A DNA stretch of 12,951 nt, from positions 1 to 12,951 of the forward strand of contig JALLPB010000787.1 in NCBI GenBank assembly GCA_036939975.1, written 5' to 3'. A model generated the notes under the pieces. That model searched no databases and was not told where the DNA came from. It saw only the letters and a program-made list of their open reading frames with translations. The position numbers and the translations under genes are program-made. Positions 7,922-12,951 of this stretch are shown piece after piece. Numbering within the stretch: the first letter of the stretch is position 1; the number at the start of each line of letters is the position of its first letter. The stretch is from Cyclostephanos tholiformis (Eukaryota > Bacillariophyta > Thalassiosirophyceae > Thalassiosirales > Thalassiosiraceae).

Positions 7922-8148
7922 TTTAGTTATTGAGTTGCGTTCCTCGTTGCTTGCTGTTGCTTGCTGCTGCTCGCTGTTGCTCAAAGAGAGCGAGAGCGAT
8001 GTGGTGATTTTTTTTTGGTCGTATCGTACGATACTTCGTGGCTGATGGTACGGAACCCTCTTCGAAAGCCCAAAGCAAGCGACATACCTAGGTACGGTAG
8101 TTGTCTGTCGTCAATAATATCATATTATACGAATGTCGGACCTTCACG
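7922..8148. promoter_or_regulatory. Divergent promoter region between rhomboid and oxidoreductase-like genes
   Basis: The 227 nt between the start codons hold both promoters. On the rhomboid side there is a GCAA/GCAGC-like repeat (about 7946-7980) and a T run near 8010. The centre has a 14-bp palindrome (8021-8034) and a 10-bp palindrome TACCTAGGTA (8085-8094). AT-rich TCAATAATATCATATTATA (8111-8129) just upstream of the + gene is a plausible core promoter. An out-of-frame ATG at 8133 precedes the chosen start at 8149. Confidence 0.6.
8021..8034. promoter_or_regulatory. Perfect 14-bp palindrome GTATCGTACGATAC
   Basis: The sequence equals its own reverse complement over 14 bp with no spacer. 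It lies near the middle of the divergent promoter, so a dimeric transcription factor site acting on both genes is possible. It has a GTAC core; two more GTAC cores lie at 8048-8051 and 8092-8095. The binding factor is unknown. Confidence 0.5.
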
Positions 8149-10002
8149 ATGACACCACCACGATCGCTACCGCCGTTCATAACGCACCATCTTGTCCTGC
8201 TCTTCAGAACAATGGTGTTGACCTATTGCATTTGCGATGCCTTTCCGAAGCTATTCGAACCAAAATCAAAGAAGGTGGCCCGGTTGACTGCGGAACTGGC
8301 CGCATTGGAAGCCGAGCGCACATCGAATCTCGTGGTGATATTTGGATACGAAGTAAGTTTTCGACGGACGCATTTTTAGTGTAAGCGACACGCCCATCCC
8401 CCCCACCACCCCCCTCTTCGCTCGTTGACTCATATTTGTGATCAGTTTGGAAAAATTGGATTCTTTACGTCTATTTCAATATCAACGGTGGTATTAGTGG
8501 CGTTCATCGTTCAATTAAGCGAGAGTAGGAGGAAATGGAAAAGACTGGCCGTCTCGGGGGTGGCAAGGGGACAACCAATTTTCGCCCCGTCCTCGAAAGC
8601 AACATCGTCTCGCTACGCTATACTTGTAGTTTTGGGGGCGGCAATCATATTCTGTATCATAACCTTCAACTTGGGCAAGGTGTTTGGAACGAAGGATAAC
8701 AATTCTATGAGCTCCAAACATTCATCTTCGAAGAATGATTCTAGTATGGCGGTGATATTTGGAAAGCATAAAACGGACATGCCTACATTTTGTGCATTGC
8801 TTTCAACTTCCATGGTGCTACTAGTTGCATTGGGAGCTCAGATTGGGATAAGGTTCAGGCAGTGGCAGGAGTATCAAACAGAGAACGACAAGGATATCAT
8901 TGAGCAAATTGCCGATTCACGGAAAGAAGACTCAGTTGACGTGGTGATTGTAGGGTGCGGCCCGAAGAGTGTGGGACTGTTTCATCTGATGCAGTTCCTT
9001 GACATGCAAAACGTCTGCGTGCGTGCGATTGTAGAACCATTTTACCTCGACGAAAGTAAATGCCCCTACCCTTCACAATCCTTTGTTGATCTCATCGTAA
9101 TGCTCGATGAAATGGGCATTAAGTGTTTGACAAATGTTGGGCAGTTAGAAACGTTCGAACGAACGACTTTGTGTGTGATATCAGGCAGAACTCACGACAA
9201 TCCGTTGTTCTATCGCGAGTGCATTAGCAAGGGTGCTTCACACATTTACCTGGAAACCCCCGGGGCACCAACTATCGAGCAATTGCAAGATATGCAATCT
9301 TTGGCCGCGACCCGCGGAGTAGAAGTCTATATGGGGTACCAAAGACTCTGCGCATCATACATCAACAAGGCCGTGAGTTTAAGTCGCTCGATACCAAAAT
9401 CACACGTTTTCTTTATTCACAATGAGACCTATACTAGCGAGGAACTAAATCTGGTTTTTAGTCGACGTCAAGAAGGAATGCTTCGGTCCATGGCCGCCCA
9501 GGAGCTAGCAGTATTGGTGACGCAACTTGGTGTGAAATCTGACGAGGTCGAGACGTTTAAAGTGAATACGAAGCGTGTTTTCAGTGAAAGAAAGACATTT
9601 TACAATACAGAAAGCGGAGTCAGGCTGACTGACTTTTCAAGGGTGGCATTCAAGATAACAACGAAAAATAGAAAGAGTACCAGTGTCATGGCAGATCGAT
9701 CCGGTGGTTTAATCAATTTTGCAGTAGTGAAAAGTCATACCGGTAAAGAGTTGCAAAGGTTTCAATCACACGACGAAGGCCAGATTTTAATGCTGAGAAG
9801 TGAGTTGAGAGAGGACAAGGACATATCACACCAATTTATCATAGAGAGCGATGAGTTTTTGGAATTGAAAAAGAGGGTGGTAAGAAGCATTCTTGATCGC
9901 AAGTACCTAGGACTGGCTTCTATTCAGGATGGGATAGATGTCATGGCATTGGCCGATTATTGCACGACCAAATTAAATGCAGCGTTGATGGCAGAAGATT
10001 AG
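8149..10002 (+). CDS. Multi-pass membrane protein with C-terminal Gfo/Idh/MocA-like oxidoreductase domain
   Basis: Exons 8149-8352 and 8446-10002 (GTAAGT donor, GATCAG acceptor, phase 0) give 586 aa. Hydrophobic segments lie at about 12-32, 72-93, 125-144 and 183-203. Residues 15-99 and 125-208 look like two copies of one unit: helix, F-P-K-L-F / L-G-K-V-F, a polar linker, VIFG, a second helix, and a basic end with RRKW / RFRQW. This similarity supports the splice. Residues 233 to about 365 resemble the Rossmann domain of Gfo/Idh/MocA enzymes: VVIVGCGPKSVG (Gly238, Gly240, Gly245), and YLETPGAPTIEQL then VYMGYQR, matching the usual EKP and G-[FY]-x-R segments. The catalytic Lys of EKP is Thr339, and the usual D-x-x-x-H position reads AAQEL (Gln420), so dehydrogenase activity is doubtful. 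No known function. The ATG at 8149 is the first in this frame. Confidence 0.8.
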
Positions 10003-10419
10003 CGTGGAATAAATTGCATTAGTATAATATTCATACACCATAACATTTCCAACAGCTTGAACTGTTCTAGCATCACGAACGCATGATGTTTTATCTCTTC
10101 TTCGAATTATCGTCCTCCACCACAATTGGCTCATCCACTTCCATTTATGAAATTTCGTCGCATGAAAATATTGATTGCTTCGGTCGCGATGGTTTTTGCT
10201 ACTTATGAAGTTTTCTCCTTCTATTCATTTTATTATATACTATTTTGGCTGCATCTTCGTCTTCATTGACTCTTTTCAATATCTCTAGAACCTCACATTC
10301 TTCTTGGGCCTAAATTGCACGAGTTTACAGGCGAAATCCAGGTTTTGTACGAACTTTTCATCAGTCGGGGAGATCCTCGGCTGGTGCAATATTTGTTCTC
10401 GTGAAGAGATTGCTCCTCC
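10003..10419. other. Convergent intergenic region (oxidoreductase-like and MORC-like 3' ends)
   Basis: This 417-nt AT-rich stretch lies between tail-to-tail genes and contains both 3' UTRs. Apart from the AATAAA at 10008 I see no structured element or coding exon. A further 3' exon of the MORC-like gene is possible but not needed, since its frame ends at a stop at 10420. Confidence 0.6.
10008..10013 (+). terminator. AATAAA poly(A) signal
   Basis: A canonical AATAAA begins 6 nt after the TAG stop at 10000-10002. Cleavage 10-30 nt downstream would give a very short 3' UTR, unless a later signal is used. Confidence 0.45.
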
Positions 10420-12589
10420 TCAAAGATACCTCCTCCAATTTTGCGCTTCTGCACCACGGCCAACATTATTACCCGGTTCGTTGCTGACTCTTCTTTGAAC
10501 ATTGTTGATCGCGTGATATGCCCTAAGATTTTGTTTTAAGGATTCGTTTTCGATTCTGAGCGATTCGTTTTCAATCCTCAGCGATTCTTTTTCATTTCTT
10601 AGTGATTCCTTTTCAATTCTTAGCGATTCGTTTTCCGATTGTTGTGTCGCGATTTTCAATTTAAACTTGGCTCTTTCCGATTTCAGATCCACGACTTTAC
10701 TTGTTAGCTGACCGCATAGGTGCTTAAAGTACTTGGAATCCCCTGTCTCCACATCAGAATCATCGGAAGACTTCCAGCTATCATTATCATAATCGACCTT
10801 TTTCCCTTTGGTAGGTTTCTTACGCCTAGGAATAGCCGAGGGAATGTATGGCTCTGTCGCAATCCTCTTCCTCCCAGCTACAAAGTTTTGCGCAATCTCA
10901 TAATCATCGTCCTCCCCCTTATATAAATCAGAATCAGATTTCTCGTCCGTAAGCTTCTTACGGTTACCCCCACTAGCGGAACTAGAAGCTTCAGATGTCT
11001 GCTTCTTGTTGACGGAGAGTCGATATAGAGTATCAGACCCAACTAGCTCCTTGGCAGTGCTTTTATCAACGCGGATATTTTTACCCGTTGACTTAAACGA
11101 CAGATTGAACTTTGTTAAATCGGAGCTATCGAGGGTCTTGAGCTGGCGATTTTTTTTCAGAAGTTGATCACCGAAATGAGCTATTTTTGTCGTAAGTTCG
11201 GTCTTCCTGCCATGGAACTTATCAAGATGATATTTGTAGTAGAATTGGGAAATACAACCAACCCATGACATCAAATTCTTCTCATGTGTTGAGCCATGAT
11301 CCTCTTCACCGAATGCAACTGCAAAGGAGGAATGGATATTAAGTGTTTTCACGATGCTACATTGGTGTCCAACTTTAAATCATAATCAAAAACGCACCTT
11401 CCTGCTTTGTTGGGTTCAGTGGGAGATTCCCACCGATATCGTCAATGATCACAGTGAGTCCTTGGCAAAACTCAGTTCCACCTGCAGAAAGGCCGAGGAG
11501 AGTGCGAGCATCAGGATGGTGGCTGATTAAACGCCCGGATTGTCTGCTGTAAAAAAAGAGTGACGCCTCTTTAGAAGCAGTAGATTCGGTGACCTTCAAT
11601 CCATCAAAGCCAATGAAGACTCGCAACTCATAGGACGCTGGGTGATCAATTGACGTGTCAAGCTTTGACTGCCATGGAATTTTCTTATTGACACACACTG
11701 TGAACGATGAAAGTTCTACTAATCGCTCGGACCAGTAATTAAATTCAGTTCTTTTGCCTCCAATCATGAACTCGAATTCAGTAGGCACATGCAAGTAAGT
11801 GCGAGGTATTTCATTCCCGAGGTCTTTAAGCAATTGATTCACCGTTATCTTTTGCTGGGCATCCAAGCTACTCCGAACATAATCATCTGTTTCGCCAATA
11901 GGTATTTGGTTAAGAATAATCATGAATACATATCGGTTGTTGAAAAAACTGCTGTCAAATTTATCGCAGAGTCGCTCCACCCCAAGAATTAGATTGGGAT
12001 CACCCGTTGAAGATGCTGCTCCATACTGCTCGATACATTTGGCCACATCTGCATGTTTTTTTTGAGAGAATAGGTCGATCATTTGCTTCTTGAGGGAATC
12101 GCAAACCGATTCTCTTTTGTTGGAAAATGTGAATGCCGGCAAATAACATCCTTCCTTCGTCTGCAACTCCTTAGCTATGATTCCCAATTCAATCTTTGAG
12201 TCGGATCCATTTTTCACCAGGACAAAGCTCAAATCACACAATGCCGCGCACCCCTGTTTCAATCCCACTCCATTCTCCCCGATATCTCCCGCACCAGAAT
12301 TTACCTTGCTCGAGTTGTACACCTCAAGCACCTTTTCCAATGGACGAATAGCCTTCACACAATTATTCACGATGCAAAGACCTGTGGTGGTCGTTTTGTA
12401 AGTATCGGGGTAAACGTGTACTTTCCCTTGGAACGAATCTTGACAGTCGCAGTTCGGTCCTTGGATGGCGGCATCGAGGGAGTTGTCAATCAAATCGAGC
12501 AAAGCGAGTAATTTGGTCTTGAAGTTCCTCTTCCATGATCTCCAAAGCCCCTTCCCATCCACTCGCGTCTTCTTATTTTGAGAGCTCAT
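10420..12589 (-). CDS. MORC-like GHKL ATPase with C-terminal coiled coil
   Basis: Exons 12589-11398 and 11318-10420 encode 696 aa. The 79-nt intron (GTGCGT donor, TTTGCAG acceptor, phase 1) is fixed by the family: joining gives LPLNPTKQE/VAFGEEDHG, the conserved end of the MORC ATPase module. The N-box LLALLDLIDNSLDA (27-40) has Asn36, and the ATP-lid glycine motif is GDIGENGVGLKQG (101-113). The S5-like segment has FYSRQSGRLI. After the ATPase module come an Asp/Lys-rich stretch, a basic cluster RRKKPTKGKK that may be a nuclear signal, and a coiled coil (about 600-660) made of ESLRIEN-type heptads. MORC proteins compact chromatin and silence repeats; a nuclear role is inferred. Oddities: Asp32 replaces the catalytic Glu, and the G1 motif DxGxG is not visible (VNNC instead). 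I see no CW zinc finger. Confidence 0.87.
10541..10640 (-). repeat. Tandem 21-bp repeat coding coiled-coil heptads
   Basis: Four full 21-bp units (10541-10561, 10562-10582, 10583-10603, 10604-10624) and a fifth partial one begin with GATTC(G/T/C)TTTTC on the + strand. In the coding direction each unit encodes one heptad such as ESLRIEN. The unit length of exactly seven codons shows the coil grew by tandem duplication. Confidence 0.9.
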
Positions 12590-12951
12590 TTTTTATGTTT
12601 TATCTGTAAAAAGCCCTCGACAGATCATTCGTTTTACAGCAACCAAGGGGGGAGAGAGCGAGGGGTATTTATGACGCGATTGAGGCCAATCCTTAACGTG
12701 GGGGTGTTGGTGTAAGTACCTTTGGTAGAGCGCGCGGCTATGGTAGAGTATTTTTTACACACTGGTAGGAACCTCATTGGATGCTGAGCTTCTACTCGGA
12801 ATTCTTTAGATCGAGGTTGATGGAAAAGGGGGGGAAGCCCCCATTTCTTCTCCAACCACCTATTCTCCTCATCTCCTCACTCCACAATAATATTTTAAGG
12901 GAGAGTAGTTCAAATACCTCACTTAATTCAAGTAATCATTCGTGGCAGTCC
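12590..12951 (-). promoter_or_regulatory. Upstream region of the MORC-like gene
   Basis: This 362-nt stretch to the window edge should hold the promoter and 5' UTR of the MORC-like gene. A 73-codon open frame on the minus strand (12634-12855) starts with TTG, has low coding character and no recognisable family. The segment TTTGGTAGAGCGCGCGGCT at 12721-12739 resembles a tRNA D arm, but the other arms are absent. I see no further feature. Confidence 0.5.

Noticed and set aside
6944..7984. Longer 346-aa rhomboid with start at 7984
   Set aside because: The first codon would be TTG. The ATG at 7921 has a good context and directly precedes the targeting-like sequence.
8425..8445. Start of the oxidoreductase-like gene at 8425 without an upstream exon
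   Set aside because: The codon there is TTG and the stretch lies inside a GT-AG intron. Splicing to exon 1 restores the first copy of the duplicated membrane module.
10293..10502. 69-codon open frame on the minus strand at the 3' end of the MORC-like gene
   Set aside because: It overlaps the conserved reading frame in another frame and has no recognisable similarity.
12721..12750. tRNA-like D-arm sequence TTTGGTAGAGCGCGCGGCT
   Set aside because: No matching acceptor stem, anticodon arm or TTC-arm could be found around it on either strand.
12634..12855. 73-codon open frame on the minus strand upstream of the MORC-like gene
   Set aside because: It starts with TTG and shows no family features.
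1..12951. CRISPR arrays, bacterial operons, insertion sequences or viral genes
   Set aside because: No spaced direct repeats, transposase or integrase motifs were seen. Spliceosomal introns and plastid signals point to ordinary nuclear DNA of a eukaryotic alga.

Overview
The window looks like nuclear DNA from a photosynthetic stramenopile, most likely a diatom. Five of six genes are interrupted by short GT-AG introns (67-290 nt), and six of the nine 5' splice sites read GTGAGT. One gene encodes Psb32/TLP18.3 with a two-step plastid signal of the kind used by algae with secondary red plastids: a signal peptide cut before Phe in an A-F-A-P context, then a twin-Arg lumen signal ending in AHA. 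The DNA is rich in homopolymer G/C runs and GTC/GAC triplet repeats. The species is not identified.

Six genes are supported, strictly alternating in strand. (1) 581-1301, +: Rheb-like small GTPase, two exons. (2) 1666-3211, -: Psb32/TLP18.3, four exons. (3) 3569-6680, +: RecN-type SMC-like DNA repair ATPase, four exons. (4) 6944-7921, -: rhomboid (PARL-like) intramembrane protease, one exon. (5) 8149-10002, +: membrane protein with a duplicated two-helix module followed by a Gfo/Idh/MocA-like oxidoreductase domain, two exons. (6) 10420-12589, -: MORC-like GHKL ATPase with a C-terminal coiled coil, two exons. Every exon junction was chosen by reading frame plus GT/AG signals and, for genes 1, 2, 3 and 6, by continuity of the known family sequence.

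The genes do not form a pathway. Pairs 2/3 and 4/5 are head-to-head and share 357-bp and 227-bp promoter regions; pairs 1/2, 3/4 and 5/6 are tail-to-tail. A plastid repair theme is possible for the 2/3 pair (photosystem II repair protein and a DNA repair ATPase with an N-terminal targeting-like region), but this is inference.

The most interesting points are: the gene 5 architecture (duplicated membrane module fused to an oxidoreductase-like domain lacking the usual catalytic Lys and Asp/His); the gene 6 MORC-like ATPase, with intact N-box Asn and G2 loop but no recognisable DxGxG motif and Asp in place of the catalytic Glu; the Rheb-like protein with Met for the switch II Gln exactly at an intron junction and a degenerate G4 motif; and a GTAC-rich, palindrome-bearing divergent promoter. 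No CRISPR array, rRNA, convincing tRNA, transposon or virus gene was found.
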